Part shown: positions 17,569-26,775 of the stretch, piece after piece
Layout of the letters: the number at the start of each line of letters is the position of its first letter
How positions within the stretch are numbered: the first letter of the stretch is position 1
DNA from: Campylobacteraceae bacterium
GTDB taxonomy: Bacteria; Campylobacterota; Campylobacteria; Campylobacterales; Sulfurovaceae
DNA: 40,891 nucleotides
Assembly: GCA_027036015.1 (NCBI GenBank)
Contig: JALVTH010000030.1
Location: forward strand, 1 to 40,891
Direction: 5' to 3'
Program-made: the position numbers and the translations under genes
Notes under the pieces: model-generated
Told to the model about the DNA's origin: nothing
Database searches by the model: none
The model's input: only the letters and a program-made list of their open reading frames with translations

Positions 17569-17577
17569 TGTTAAAAT
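17569..17577 (+). promoter_or_regulatory. Possible extended -10 for yfdX-like gene
   Basis: TGTTAAAAT gives a TGN-extended -10, about 38 bases before the start codon. TTGCAC at 17545 is too far (21 bases) to be a good -35. Weak candidate; the gene should have its own promoter because the upstream gene is unrelated and broken. Confidence 0.3.
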
Positions 17578-17614
17578 TTATGCATCAAAAAACTTTATAT
17601 AAAGGAGCTCAAGT

Positions 17615-18493
17615 ATGAGAAAAATTGTAACTTCAATAGTGGCGGCAGCTGTGCTTGGAAGTAGCTTTGTTTTTGGAGCAGTTAAAACTTCGGCTCAAGT
17701 TTCAAAAGAAAGTGTCATTCAAGCAAAAAAAGATGCAAAAAATTTAGAGGTATCATTAGTTAAAGAAGCAGTCGAGTCACTTGCTTTAACGCAAAGAGTT
17801 TTAGTTGATATTAGTAAAAAAGATACAAAAAGTGCAATTAAAGATTTAGAAGATGCAATAGGAAAGTTAGAAGTTATTTTAGCGAGTAAAAAAGCACCAA
17901 AACTTTTACCTGTAGCAAATAAAATTTTTGCAGTGGAATATGTAGGAGATATCAATACTCTTAAAAAAGCGGTAAAAAAGGTTAAAGAGCTTGTAAATGA
18001 AGGAAAATTACAAGATGCAAGAGTGCTTTTAAATACGCTTCAAAGCCAAATTAATGTAATTACAACTTATATTCCTTTAGCAACCTATCCAGATGCACTC
18101 AAACTTGCGGCAAAATATTTACATGAAAATAAAGTAAATGAAGCAGCAACTGTTTTAGATACTGCTTTAAATACTCTTGTTCAAGAAGAAACAATTATTC
18201 CAATTCCAATTGTTAAAGCAGAAGCTTTAATTAAAGCAGCAAGTAAAATTGCAAAAAAAGATAAAAAACAAGCGCTTGCTCATTTAGAAAATGCAAAAAA
18301 AGAGCTTGAACTTGCTAAAGCATTAGGTTATGTAAGTAAAAGTGATACAACTTATAAAAACTTAAATGATGCAATAGAAGCAATTGAAAAAGAGATAAAA
18401 GGTAAAAACAAAGTAGAAAAACTTTTTGAAGATCTCTTGAAAAAAATCAAAGATTTCAAAGAAAAAATAGTTGATGCTGCAAACAAAAAATAA
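17615..18493 (+). CDS. YfdX-family periplasmic protein
   Basis: Secreted helical protein of the YfdX family. The signal peptide runs to about residue 21 (VLGSSFVFGA). The mature part is almost wholly alpha-helical, with repeated A/K/L-rich helices. Family features include TYIPLATYPDALKLAAKYL in the centre and LENAKKELELAKALGY near the C-terminus. In enterobacteria yfdX is linked to acid and drug stress and has been described as chaperone-like; no such partner genes are here, so the role is open. AAGGAG lies seven bases before the ATG. It is a single-gene unit closed by a strong hairpin shared with tyrA. Confidence 0.8.
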   Translation: MRKIVTSIVAAAVLGSSFVFGAVKTSAQVSKESVIQAKKDAKNLEVSLVKEAVESLALTQRVLVDISKKDTKSAIKDLEDAIGKLEVILASKKAPKLLPVANKIFAVEYVGDINTLKKAVKKVKELVNEGKLQDARVLLNTLQSQINVITTYIPLATYPDALKLAAKYLHENKVNEAATVLDTALNTLVQEETIIPIPIVKAEALIKAASKIAKKDKKQALAHLENAKKELELAKALGYVSKSDTTYKNLNDAIEAIEKEIKGKNKVEKLFEDLLKKIKDFKEKIVDAANKK

Positions 18494-18511
18494 TCGGGAC
18501 TTTTCCCGATT
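18492..18511. terminator. Bidirectional rho-independent terminator
   Basis: AATCGGGA CTTT TCCCGATT, an 8-bp stem with a 4-base loop between the convergent yfdX-like gene and tyrA. On the minus strand it is followed by ATTTTTTG, a good U tract, so it mainly ends the tyrA transcript. On the plus strand the following ATAAGATTTT is weaker. Confidence 0.8.
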
Positions 18512-19346
18512 ATAAGATTTTATGCAATGTATTTGCTTTTTGAATTAATTTTTCTACCTCTTGCCAATTTTCGTTAGCGATTGCTTTTTTTAAGTGGCCT
18601 AATTCTTCTTCGAAAGAATTAATTGCTTCAACGACATTTTTTTTGTTTTGGCGAAAAATATCGACCCACATTGCAGCAGAACTTTTGGCAATTCTACTCA
18701 TATCTTTAAAACCACCGCCAGCTAAAGCAATGATTGCTTCTGGATTTTCTTGAGAAAGAACACTATTTGCTAAAGCATAGCTTATGGCATGAGGCATATG
18801 AGAGATATAAGCTGCATGCAAATCGTGCTCTTTAGCATTCATATAAATAATTTTCATACCTAAATCGCTAAAGATTTTTCTTGCAAATTCAAGATTTTTT
18901 GGGTTATTCTCATGCGTATCGCAAAGCACCATTACTTTGCCACGATAGAGCTTTTTGTCCGCAGCACTTGGACCATGTTTTTCTGTTCCAGTCATTGGAT
19001 GCGCTGCAATAAAATTTGGGCGTATCTCTTTTGGGATTGCTTGAACGATTTTTTCTTTTGTACTTCCAAAATCAACAATAGTAGTTTCTTTGCTTACTCC
19101 TTTTAATTTTGGAATAAGAGCTACAATTGCATCAACCGGAATTGCTAAAATAAGCAGATCAACTTCAAAAAGATCTTTTAGCTCATCAGTAATTTTATCG
19201 GCAATTTTAAGCTCAAGTGCTTCGATACAGTGTTGGGCATTGTGATCTAAACCAATAATTTCAAGCTCTTTATCTTTGTAGCGTTTTTTAAGAGCTAAAG
19301 CAAAAGAACCACCCATAAGTCCAAGTCCAATAATTCCTACTTTCAT
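18510..19346 (-). CDS. tyrA: Prephenate dehydrogenase
   Basis: NAD(P)-dependent oxidative decarboxylation of prephenate to 4-hydroxyphenylpyruvate in tyrosine synthesis. The Rossmann motif is at the N-terminus (VGIIGLGLMGGSFAL), followed by the substrate region AAHPMTGTEKHGPSAA and the catalytic histidine in ISHMPHAISYALA. The C-terminal helical dimer domain carries GGGFKDMSRIAKSSAAMW. At 278 residues it is a stand-alone enzyme without chorismate mutase or ACT domains. It overlaps the upstream transferase gene by four bases (ATGA) and is probably co-translated with it. Confidence 0.94.
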   Translation of the reverse strand: MKVGIIGLGLMGGSFALALKKRYKDKELEIIGLDHNAQHCIEALELKIADKITDELKDLFEVDLLILAIPVDAIVALIPKLKGVSKETTIVDFGSTKEKIVQAIPKEIRPNFIAAHPMTGTEKHGPSAADKKLYRGKVMVLCDTHENNPKNLEFARKIFSDLGMKIIYMNAKEHDLHAAYISHMPHAISYALANSVLSQENPEAIIALAGGGFKDMSRIAKSSAAMWVDIFRQNKKNVVEAINSFEEELGHLKKAIANENWQEVEKLIQKANTLHKIL

Positions 19347-20092
19347 TTAAATTCCTTCCAATTGGCTTCTTTGGTAATTTCTGGGAAGCCATCTAAAATT
19401 TGTAGTGGTGTAAAATTTGTTTTATAGGCAAACGATTTGCATCCATCAACCCAATACCCTAAATAGATCCAATCTTTTTTTAAGATTTTGGCAAACTCTA
19501 TTTGTTTGATTAACGAATAAACACCCAACGAATACCACGCATAATCTGGATCGTAAAAAAAATAGATTGCGCTAATTCCATCATAGGTTATATCTATTAA
19601 ATCAACGGCTACTAATTTATCGTCAATGTAATAGAGTACCTCTTTACCAAAATTATACGCGCCTTCGACAAAATTTTCGTAATATTCGGCTTTGTTAATT
19701 GGGCGATATTTCCAATTATCTTTGCCTTCTTTCCATTTATGGTATTTATTGTAACGCTCAATGTGCGCTTTAGTTAAAGAAGGGCTTTGGACAATATATT
19801 TTGTATTTTTATTGCGTTTAATTGCCTTTTTTTGCGATTTTGAAGGTTTAAAATTATTAACGTCAATTCGTAAGCTTTTACACTCATTGCAATCTTTGCA
19901 AATTGGATAAAAATAGTAATTACCAAAACGTCTCCAACCTCGCTCAATAACCGCACTATTAAAAAGGGCATTCGATCTGGTTACATATTTATAATACATT
20001 CTAACCTTATTGCCCTCTAAATAGGAACACTCATAATCTAAGGTACAAAAGTCTGTTGATGGTGGAAATAGTTGTTTATTTTCTTGTTTCAT
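19343..20092 (-). CDS. bpt: Aminoacyl-tRNA-protein transferase (Bpt/Ate type)
   Basis: Transfers an amino acid from aminoacyl-tRNA to the N-terminus of proteins, marking them for N-degron breakdown. Bacterial Bpt moves leucine to N-terminal Asp/Glu; the related Ate moves arginine. Sequence alone does not separate the two, but Bpt is the usual assignment in bacteria. Family features are the N-terminal cysteines in DFCTLDYECSYL, the cluster PICKDCNECKSLRI, and the C-terminal segments IYFFYDPDY, SLGVYSLIKQI and YLGYWVDGCKSF(A)YK. Length 249 is typical. It is first of a two-gene unit with tyrA, and is divergent from trmN6. Confidence 0.88.
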   Translation of the reverse strand: MKQENKQLFPPSTDFCTLDYECSYLEGNKVRMYYKYVTRSNALFNSAVIERGWRRFGNYYFYPICKDCNECKSLRIDVNNFKPSKSQKKAIKRNKNTKYIVQSPSLTKAHIERYNKYHKWKEGKDNWKYRPINKAEYYENFVEGAYNFGKEVLYYIDDKLVAVDLIDITYDGISAIYFFYDPDYAWYSLGVYSLIKQIEFAKILKKDWIYLGYWVDGCKSFAYKTNFTPLQILDGFPEITKEANWKEFK

Positions 20093-20142
20093 AGGGCGAT
20101 TGTAACAAAAAATTGGTAAAATTACATAAAAAAAGTTATAAA

Positions 20143-20853
20143 ATGGCCGTAATTTTATATCAATCTTTTGATGGATATCGATATAATAGCGATTCTATCT
20201 TTCTTTATCACTTTGCAAAAGAATTTAAAATTCAAGGAAACGTTTTAGATATAGGATGTGGAGTAGGGGTTTTAACACTACTTTTGCATAAAGATTTTAA
20301 AAATGCGCGCTATTTTTCTATTGAAAAACAAGAAATTATGCAAAAATTTGCTCAAAAAAATTTTGAAATTAATAACTGCTTTGCTACTTTAATTAAAGAT
20401 GATTTTTTACACCACAATTTTACTCAAAAATTTGATTTTATTATTTCAAATCCTCCATTTTATAGAGTAGATCAACATCAAAGTAAGAATGAATCAATCA
20501 ATTTTGCTCGTTATGAGCATCATTTACCACTTGAAAAACTTATTAAAAAAAGTGCTAAACTGCTTAATCCAAGAGGATATTTTATTTTTTGTTATGATGC
20601 ATCTTTAATAGATGAAATATTAAGTTATCTTTTACTTTATAAAATAAAACCTTTAAAAGTGCGTTTTGTGCATCCAAAAGCTCAAAGAAAAGCTACCATT
20701 GCATTAATTGCAGCAAGAAAATCTTATAAAGGAAGCGTTATAATAGAAAAACCTTTTATTGTTTTTAATGAAGATAACACTTATACCAAAGAGGCTAAAG
20801 AGGCTTTTTTAGCTGCAAATACACATTCCATAAAGGTGTTTTATGATGACTAA
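20143..20853 (+). CDS. TrmN6-like tRNA (adenine-N6) methyltransferase
   Basis: Class I methyltransferase related to TrmN6/YfiC, which methylates A37 of tRNA1(Val). It opens LYQSFDGYRYNSDSIFLYHF, the family start that normally lies close to the initiation codon. Next come the SAM site VLDIGCGVGVLTLLL and the N6-adenine signature NPPFYR. I chose ATG 20143 over an upstream TTG at 20113 because it puts this conserved block near the N-terminus. At 236 residues the length is normal. There is no strong ribosome site. The end overlaps the YkgJ-like gene by 8-11 bases, and the run continues to trpC. Confidence 0.83.
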   Translation: MAVILYQSFDGYRYNSDSIFLYHFAKEFKIQGNVLDIGCGVGVLTLLLHKDFKNARYFSIEKQEIMQKFAQKNFEINNCFATLIKDDFLHHNFTQKFDFIISNPPFYRVDQHQSKNESINFARYEHHLPLEKLIKKSAKLLNPRGYFIFCYDASLIDEILSYLLLYKIKPLKVRFVHPKAQRKATIALIAARKSYKGSVIIEKPFIVFNEDNTYTKEAKEAFLAANTHSIKVFYDD

Positions 20854-21244
20854 AGAGGGATTTTGCTATACTTTCAATAGCAGTGCTTGTGCGTCGTGTG
20901 GCGGGGCTTGCTGCATAGGTGAGAGTGGATATATTTGGGTAAGTCGCAATGAAATTGAATTAATTGCAAATTATTTAAATATTTCACTTGAAGAGTTAGG
21001 TCAAAAGTATCTTAAAAGAGTAAAAAATCGCTATTCTTTACAAGAAGTTAAAACAAAAAACGATGGATATGCTTGTATCTTTTTTGATATTAAAAGCAGA
21101 CTTTGCCAAATATATCCAGTAAGACCGAAGCAGTGTCAAACTTTTCCCTTTTGGGAACAATTTAAAAATGATATTGAAAATTTAAAAAAAGAGTGTCCAG
21201 GGGTGGTGGTAGATGAAAAAGATTGTGATAGCTTTAGCAATTAG
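20843..21244 (+). CDS. YkgJ-family cysteine cluster protein
   Basis: Small cytoplasmic protein of the YkgJ (CxxCxxxCC) family, presumed to bind zinc or an iron-sulphur cluster. C16, C19, C23 and C24 in CASCGGACC form the N-terminal set; later cysteines are in YACIFFD, RLCQIYPVRPKQC and ECPG. The YPVRPKQCQTFPFW segment is diagnostic. The role is unknown; some homologues are annotated Fe-S oxidoreductase without proof. ATG at 20843 or 20846 both fit behind AAAGGTG. It overlaps the methyltransferase upstream by up to 11 bases and the TPR gene downstream by 32 bases. Confidence 0.83.
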   Translation: MMTKEGFCYTFNSSACASCGGACCIGESGYIWVSRNEIELIANYLNISLEELGQKYLKRVKNRYSLQEVKTKNDGYACIFFDIKSRLCQIYPVRPKQCQTFPFWEQFKNDIENLKKECPGVVVDEKDCDSFSN

Positions 21245-22445
21245 TTTATTTGGAGTTTTAGGTGCACAAGAGTTGAGTTTGCCTCAAGATGAAGATAGCC
21301 TAATTATGCAAGCTCTCTACTATGAAGTTTCCAATCCAAAAGAAGCAGCAGCCATTTGGAAAAAGCTTTTTGAAAAAACCAATAAAGAAGAGTACTTGGT
21401 AGAGTATTTTAACTCTTCACTTAAAGTAAAAAACGTAAACGAAATTATTAAAGAGCTTCAAGCAATGCTTGCAAAAAAGAAAAGCAAAGACCTTTATGAA
21501 CTTTTGGCAAATTTATATATGACTCAAGGAAATAACGATAATGCTATCTCTATTTTAGAAAATGTTAAAAATTTAGATATTGAGTCTTTGTATCAACTTG
21601 CATATTTATATACATTAACCAATCAAGATGAAAAAGCCCTTGGAATTTATAAAAAAATATATGCGATGCAAAAAAGTTGGGAAGCTTTAAAAGGGGAGCT
21701 TGCCATTCTTTCAAAAAGAAAAGACATTAAAAAAATTAAAGAGATTTTATGGCAAGAAATTCACAATAATCCTGCTCTTCCAAAAGAGGCTTACTTTGTT
21801 TTGGCAGGTCTTTTAGATTTAAAAAAAGAAAGCAATAAGGCGTTATATATTTTTAAAAAACTTTATGAAATGACAGGCGATAAAAAATATCTAAAACAAA
21901 TGATTAGTATCTATTTTTATCAAAACAATTTTAACGCAATTATGAAGCTTTTAGAACAAACACATTTTGATAATAAATTGCTTTATGAACTTTATATTTC
22001 AAAAGATAGATATGTAGATGCTTATAAATTAATTGATGGATTATATGCTAAAACAAAAGATCCTTATTGGTTAGGACAAAAAGCAATGCTCACTTATGAA
22101 ATTGCAAAAAAATATAATAGTGTAGATAAAAATGTGATTAAGAAAATGGATGAACTTTTTAACAAAGCGTATAAAGCAGGAGCAAAAAGTCCAACTTTTT
22201 ATAATTTTCATGGCTATATTTTAATTGACGAAGATTACGATATCAAAAGAGGTATTAAATTGGTACAAAAAGCACTTGCACTTGAGCCAAAAAATGTTTA
22301 TTATTTAGATTCGCTTGCTTGGGGGTATTTTAAGCAAAAAGAGTGTAAAAGTGCAAAAGATTTGGCAAAAGAGATAGAAAAACTTGGAACAGACGAAAAA
22401 GATATTTTGGAGCATCTTAAAAAAATAAAAGAGTGTAAGGAGTAG
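21213..22445 (+). CDS. Exported tetratricopeptide-repeat protein
   Basis: Probable periplasmic or outer-membrane-associated scaffold made of TPR helices. A signal peptide (MKKIVIALAISLFGVLGA) precedes a 410-residue chain of helix pairs: NLYMTQGNNDNAISILE, YLYTLTNQDEKALGIYKKI, LLDLKKESNKALYIFKKL, and a C-terminal ALALEPKNVYYLDSLAWGYF unit that is a near-canonical TPR. Such proteins bind partners; which one is not visible. The ATG lies inside the YkgJ-like coding region (32-base overlap) behind a G-rich ribosome site. trpC starts six bases after the stop, with its ribosome site AAGGAG over the stop codon. Confidence 0.75.
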   Translation: MKKIVIALAISLFGVLGAQELSLPQDEDSLIMQALYYEVSNPKEAAAIWKKLFEKTNKEEYLVEYFNSSLKVKNVNEIIKELQAMLAKKKSKDLYELLANLYMTQGNNDNAISILENVKNLDIESLYQLAYLYTLTNQDEKALGIYKKIYAMQKSWEALKGELAILSKRKDIKKIKEILWQEIHNNPALPKEAYFVLAGLLDLKKESNKALYIFKKLYEMTGDKKYLKQMISIYFYQNNFNAIMKLLEQTHFDNKLLYELYISKDRYVDAYKLIDGLYAKTKDPYWLGQKAMLTYEIAKKYNSVDKNVIKKMDELFNKAYKAGAKSPTFYNFHGYILIDEDYDIKRGIKLVQKALALEPKNVYYLDSLAWGYFKQKECKSAKDLAKEIEKLGTDEKDILEHLKKIKECKE

Positions 22446-22451
22446 AGTTTC

Positions 22452-23252
22452 GTGGCTAATATTTTAGATAAAATCATTGCAAAAACAAAAGAAGATTTAG
22501 AGCGAAGGAAAAAAGAGTATCCTCTTGAATGGCTTGGGCGCTCACTCGCTTTTAATCCTTTTATGCCAAGAGATGTTTATAGCGCTCTTAAAGCAACTGA
22601 GGATAATCCTTATCGAATTATTGCAGAAATAAAAAAAGCTAGCCCTTCTAAAGGAGTTATTAGAAAAGATTTTGATCCAATGGTTATTGGACAAGCTTAT
22701 GAAAAGGGTGGGGCCAATGCTTTATCGATTTTAACAGAGCCTCATTGGTTTCAAGGTGATAAAGAATATTTGGGGATGGTAAGACGCTATGTTTCTATTC
22801 CAATATTAAGAAAAGATTTTATCATTGATAAATATCAAATTTTAGAAGCGCTTGTATATGGGGCAGATTTTGTTTTGTTAATTGCAAAAGCTCTCAGTAG
22901 AAAAGAGTTAAAAGAGTTAATTGAGTATGCACATCATTTAGGGCTTGAAGCTTTAGTTGAAATTCATGATAAAGCAGACTTAGTAAAGGCAATATTTGCT
23001 GGAGCAAATATTATTGGAATTAACCATAGAGATTTAGAAACGTTTAAAATCGATATGGAACTTAGTTTTAAATTAATTCCACTGATTCCAAATTCTAAAA
23101 TTATCGTAGCTGAGAGTGGCATTAATAATCACGAAGTCGTAAAAGAGTTAAGCAAAGCTGGAGCTGATGCTTTCTTAGTAGGAGAGCATTTTATGCGTCA
23201 AGAAGATGTTACAAAAGCTGTACAAGAGTTAAAATATGGTAAAAGCCTTTAA
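22452..23252 (+). CDS. trpC: Indole-3-glycerol phosphate synthase
   Basis: Closes the indole ring from CdRP in tryptophan synthesis. TIM-barrel motifs are all present: [13 protein letters not shown] with the catalytic lysine, [34 protein letters not shown] and VAESGI. The start is GTG with AAGGAG upstream. It is a stand-alone trpC, not fused to trpF and away from other trp genes, as often in Campylobacterota. Its TAA shares the tetranucleotide TTAA with the stop codon of the convergent cmoB gene. Confidence 0.95.
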   Translation: MANILDKIIAKTKEDLERRKKEYPLEWLGRSLAFNPFMPRDVYSALKATEDNPYRIIAEIKKASPSKGVIRKDFDPMVIGQAYEKGGANALSILTEPHWFQGDKEYLGMVRRYVSIPILRKDFIIDKYQILEALVYGADFVLLIAKALSRKELKELIEYAHHLGLEALVEIHDKADLVKAIFAGANIIGINHRDLETFKIDMELSFKLIPLIPNSKIIVAESGINNHEVVKELSKAGADAFLVGEHFMRQEDVTKAVQELKYGKSL

Positions 23253-24151
23253 GCTTTTATTGCTTTAATATAGACTCTTTTTGGTGCCGGGTAGCCTTCA
23301 ATAGTTAAATTTGGATTATTTGGATCTAAAAAGTCATTAAGGCTTTGAGAGTTTATCCAATCTGTTTTTCTTTGTTCGTTTAAATCAGTTTTTTTTACAG
23401 CTAATACTTCTACTTCTTTGAAACCAGCTCTAAAACACCAATTTTTTAAAGCATTAATAGTTGGAATAAAATAGATATTTGGAATTTTACTATATCGCTC
23501 TTTTGGTGTTAGACAAATATCGTCTTCTCCATCAATCATAAAAGTATCTAAAAAGAGCTCACCTTCTTTTTTTAATCCTTTATATAGAGCTTTTAATGTA
23601 TTAATTGGATCGCTTCTGTGATAAAGCACACCAAGACAAAAGAGTGTATCAAATTTTATCTTATAAAATGGAAGATGTTCAACTCCTAAGAGCTCATAAA
23701 CTATATCGCTTTGAATAAATTTATTAATAAAGCTAAATTGCATATAAAAAAGAGCTGAAGGGTCAAATCCAATAAGCTTTTTAGGCTTTTGCTTTAGCAT
23801 TCGAAAAAGATAATAGCCATTATTACAACCTATATCTCCAACAACTTTATCTTTTAGGTTAAAGTGTTTTTGCAAAAGATTATATTTAATAAAACTTTGC
23901 CATTCGCTATCAATATATAAAGAGTCAATTTTAAAAGGTCCTTTGCGCCAAGGCATCATCATTTTAGCTACTTGCTTAATGGAAGAGAGGTTTTTTTTAG
24001 AATATTCGGGCTCTAACGTAATAGTGATAACATCATCTAAAAAAAACTCTTTTACTTGAGGCTCTAATTTCTCAAGAGCCTCTTTAATTGGAGCAATGTT
24101 TTTCCATTGCAGCCACTTTTGGCGCTCTTTTTTAATTGCATTAATATCCAT
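23249..24151 (-). CDS. cmoB: tRNA U34 carboxymethyltransferase
   Basis: Uses carboxy-SAM to make 5-carboxymethoxyuridine at the wobble base of several tRNAs, extending decoding; the window's tRNA-Val(TAC) would be a natural substrate. Family features are MMPWRKGPF, the SAM-type site [29 protein letters not shown] and [11 protein letters not shown]. The 300-residue length is normal for this phylum. Its partner cmoA is not in the window. It starts one base into the stop of the upstream cyclophilin gene (TAATG), at the end of the MTHFS-RNase Y-cyclophilin-cmoB run. Confidence 0.93.
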   Translation of the reverse strand: MDINAIKKERQKWLQWKNIAPIKEALEKLEPQVKEFFLDDVITITLEPEYSKKNLSSIKQVAKMMMPWRKGPFKIDSLYIDSEWQSFIKYNLLQKHFNLKDKVVGDIGCNNGYYLFRMLKQKPKKLIGFDPSALFYMQFSFINKFIQSDIVYELLGVEHLPFYKIKFDTLFCLGVLYHRSDPINTLKALYKGLKKEGELFLDTFMIDGEDDICLTPKERYSKIPNIYFIPTINALKNWCFRAGFKEVEVLAVKKTDLNEQRKTDWINSQSLNDFLDPNNPNLTIEGYPAPKRVYIKAIKA

Positions 24152-24663
24152 TATTTTAGATATGCCTTAATAATATAAGCTTTTTGCAGTGGTCTATCAT
24201 TTTTATCAGTTGGAAGAGAATTGATTTTTTTCACAACTTCTTGCCCTTTGATAACTTTTCCAAAAATGGTATAACCACCATTAAGCCAAGGTGCTGGAGC
24301 TACAGTAATAAAAAATTGGCTTCCATTTGTATTTGGCCCACGATTTGCCATTGCCAAAAGATAAGGTCTATCAAAAATAAGATTTGGAGCAAACTCATCT
24401 TTAAAAGGTTTGTGCCAAATAGACTCACCTCCCATGCCGGTTCCGGTTGGATCTCCGCCTTGAATCATAAAGTTTTTAATGACTCTATGAAAAATCGTTC
24501 CATTATAATAGCCCTCTTTAACATGTGTTGTAAAATTTTCAACGGCTAAAGGTGCAACTTTTGGAAACAATTTTAATTCTATTTTCCCAAAATTTGTCTC
24601 AAGCACAACATTTTGTGCCAAAATAAAAAGAGGTAAAAGCAAAAAAGCAATAATTTTTTTCAT
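24151..24663 (-). CDS. Exported cyclophilin-type peptidyl-prolyl isomerase
   Basis: Cis-trans prolyl isomerase that assists folding, here probably periplasmic because a signal peptide is present (MKKIIAFLLLPLFILA). The cyclophilin core is complete: FHRVIKNFMIQGGDPTGTG with the catalytic arginine, ANRGPNTNGSQFFIT, and the PWLNGGYTIFGKV segment with the tryptophan of the classical drug-binding loop. At 170 residues it is a single domain. AAGGAG lies seven bases before the ATG, inside the end of the RNase Y gene (4-base overlap). Confidence 0.93.
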   Translation of the reverse strand: MKKIIAFLLLPLFILAQNVVLETNFGKIELKLFPKVAPLAVENFTTHVKEGYYNGTIFHRVIKNFMIQGGDPTGTGMGGESIWHKPFKDEFAPNLIFDRPYLLAMANRGPNTNGSQFFITVAPAPWLNGGYTIFGKVIKGQEVVKKINSLPTDKNDRPLQKAYIIKAYLK

Positions 24664-26144
24664 GATAACTCTCCTTGTTTAGTTGCAAATTCAATGGCTC
24701 TTGTTTGGCGAATAGCATGCACTTTGATTTGCCCAGGGAACTGGACTTCATTTTCAACTTTTTTTGCTATTTCATGTGTTAAAAGCACCAATTCATCATC
24801 ATTAACTTTCGTAGCATCTATAAAAATTCTAATCTCACGTCCTGCATTAATAGCATAAGCTTGCATTACGCCATCAAAGCTTAGGGCAATGCTCTCAAGT
24901 GCTTTTACTCTTTTTGTAAAACTCTCAAGCACTTCGCGTCTTGCTCCAGGTCTGGCTGAGCTTAAAATATCGGCTGTGCAAACTGCTGCACTCTCAACAC
25001 CAATAGGGTCTTCATGCCCATGATGAGCATAAATTGCATTAATTACAACTGGGTCTTCATTATATTTTCTACAAACCTCAGCTCCAAGTTCAACATGGCT
25101 TCCTCCAAAATCTTGAGTTAATGCTTTTCCAATATCATGTAAAAGTCCAGCTCTTGCTGCAAGTTTTTCATCTCCACCCATTTCTGCGGCAAGCGATTTT
25201 GCTAAACGTGCAACTTCCATTGAGTGTAACAGCGTATTTTGTCCATAACTTGCGCGATATTTTAATCGACCAACAAGTTTAATAAGTTCTTCGTGCATTG
25301 GGTAAAGTCCTAAATCAATAACGACCTTTTCACCTTCTTCGTAAATTTTTTGTTCAAACTCTTGAATAACTTTTTGATGAATCTCTTCAATACGTGCTGG
25401 TTGAACCCTGCCATCTTCAAGGAGGCGCTCAATAACTTCAACGGCAATTGCTCTTCGATAAAGATTAAAATTGCTAACGGTTATGACATTTGGTGTATCA
25501 TCAATAATAATATCTACTCCAAGAAGTTGCTCTAACGTTTTAATATTACGACCTTCTTTACCAATGATTTTACCTTTTTCTTCGTCGTTTTTAAGCGTAA
25601 TCGTATTAATAAGGCGCTCTCCAGCAAACTCTCCAGCATAACGAGTAACTGCGTCTGCTAAAGCACTATTTGCAAATTTTTGGGCATTTTCTTTTGCAAT
25701 GACTATTTCTTTTCTTGCCATTTTTGCTAAATCCGCTTGTAACTCTTCTTTAAATCGTTTAAAAAGTAAATTTTTTGCTTCTTCTTTAGTTAGAGAAGCT
25801 ACTTTACTAAGCTCTTCAGTTAAAGTGCTGAGTTTATTTTTGTAGCGATTTATGAGTTCATCTAAGCGACTATCTTTTTCATTAATATTTCGTAATTTTC
25901 GCTCTAAATTTTGCTCTTTATCTTTAATAATTGTTTCAAAACTTTTAGCTTTTAATTCAAGCTCTTTTGCTTCATTTTTTGCTTCTTGCAAAAGTTTTTG
26001 TGCTTCATTTTTAATAATATCAGCTTTTGCTTTTGCTTCTATTTCATATTCTCTAAAATGGCTTTTTGCATGATGTTTACCAAGAAGCCAGCCAATAATG
26101 ATTCCAAAATTTAAAACAACAAATGCAATAATTAAAGTTTGCAC
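24660..26144 (-). CDS. rny: Ribonuclease Y
   Basis: Membrane-anchored endoribonuclease that starts mRNA decay. Order of parts: one N-terminal membrane helix (residues 1-22), a long charged coiled coil to about 170, a KH RNA-binding domain with IIGKEGRNIKTLE near 195, and an HD phosphohydrolase domain with AGLLHDIGKAL near 335. Length 494 is close to the usual 500-520. The start is GTG, four bases after AAGGAG; an overlapping ATG is out of frame. It follows the MTHFS gene by 27 bases and overlaps the cyclophilin gene. Confidence 0.95.
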   Translation of the reverse strand: MQTLIIAFVVLNFGIIIGWLLGKHHAKSHFREYEIEAKAKADIIKNEAQKLLQEAKNEAKELELKAKSFETIIKDKEQNLERKLRNINEKDSRLDELINRYKNKLSTLTEELSKVASLTKEEAKNLLFKRFKEELQADLAKMARKEIVIAKENAQKFANSALADAVTRYAGEFAGERLINTITLKNDEEKGKIIGKEGRNIKTLEQLLGVDIIIDDTPNVITVSNFNLYRRAIAVEVIERLLEDGRVQPARIEEIHQKVIQEFEQKIYEEGEKVVIDLGLYPMHEELIKLVGRLKYRASYGQNTLLHSMEVARLAKSLAAEMGGDEKLAARAGLLHDIGKALTQDFGGSHVELGAEVCRKYNEDPVVINAIYAHHGHEDPIGVESAAVCTADILSSARPGARREVLESFTKRVKALESIALSFDGVMQAYAINAGREIRIFIDATKVNDDELVLLTHEIAKKVENEVQFPGQIKVHAIRQTRAIEFATKQGELS

Positions 26145-26171
26145 GCATCTCCTTTATTAGAGCCAAGCGTT

Positions 26172-26723
26172 TCAAAAGGAAGTTAAAATGACTTTTTTTG
26201 TAATAATTTCATCTGCTTTTATATCATAACAATTGGTAATGATATTGTTATTAACAAAAAGTTCTCTTACAACAAAAACTTTCTTTTTAACTTTTATTTT
26301 TGTATGAGCAAAAAATCTATCATACATCCCTTTCCCAAATCCAACTCTTTTGCAGCTTTTATCTATTCCTATTATGGGAATAAGGGCATAATCTATTGTT
26401 TTAATTTTTCTTTTTGAAACCTTTGGCTCTTTGATATTAAATTTTTTTCTTTGTAACGGAAATCGAAAAGGGGTTAAGATAAAACTCTCCCCCCTCATAT
26501 ATGGAACATAAACTCTTTTTTTTCGTCTTTTTAACTCTAAAATTAAAGGAAAAATATCTACCTCATTTTTTAAAGGTAGATATAACATTATATCTTTTAT
26601 TTGCTGTGAAAGCAGCTCTTTTTTAAGCTCTTTTGTTAAGATTTTATCAATTTTATAATATGAGCTTTTTTGCTTTTTTAATTGAATAATGACAAATTTT
26701 CGAAATAGAGTTTTTGCTACCAT
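26172..26723 (-). CDS. 5-formyltetrahydrofolate cyclo-ligase
   Basis: ATP-dependent conversion of 5-formyl-THF to methenyl-THF, recycling a folate storage form. The best motif is the C-terminal VGFGKGMYDRFFA, matching the family G-x-G-x-G-Y-Y-D-R nucleotide loop, though one tyrosine is methionine here. LYLPLKNEVD and VYVPYMRGE fit the substrate region. The protein is short (183 residues) and very lysine-rich, a divergent member. It heads the operon with rny, cyclophilin and cmoB and is divergent from ftsY. Often annotated fau or ygfA in other bacteria. Confidence 0.85.
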   Translation of the reverse strand: MVAKTLFRKFVIIQLKKQKSSYYKIDKILTKELKKELLSQQIKDIMLYLPLKNEVDIFPLILELKRRKKRVYVPYMRGESFILTPFRFPLQRKKFNIKEPKVSKRKIKTIDYALIPIIGIDKSCKRVGFGKGMYDRFFAHTKIKVKKKVFVVRELFVNNNIITNCYDIKADEIITKKVILTSF

Positions 26724-26740
26724 TTTAACTTGATTTTGGG

Positions 26741-26746
26741 TATAAT
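26741..26746 (+). promoter_or_regulatory. -10 element for ftsY
   Basis: TATAAT, 29 bases before the ftsY ATG, with a T-rich region upstream and no good -35. It lies in the short gap between the divergent MTHFS gene and ftsY. Confidence 0.4.
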
Positions 26747-26775
26747 TTTTGAAAAATTATAGCGTAAGGATATTA

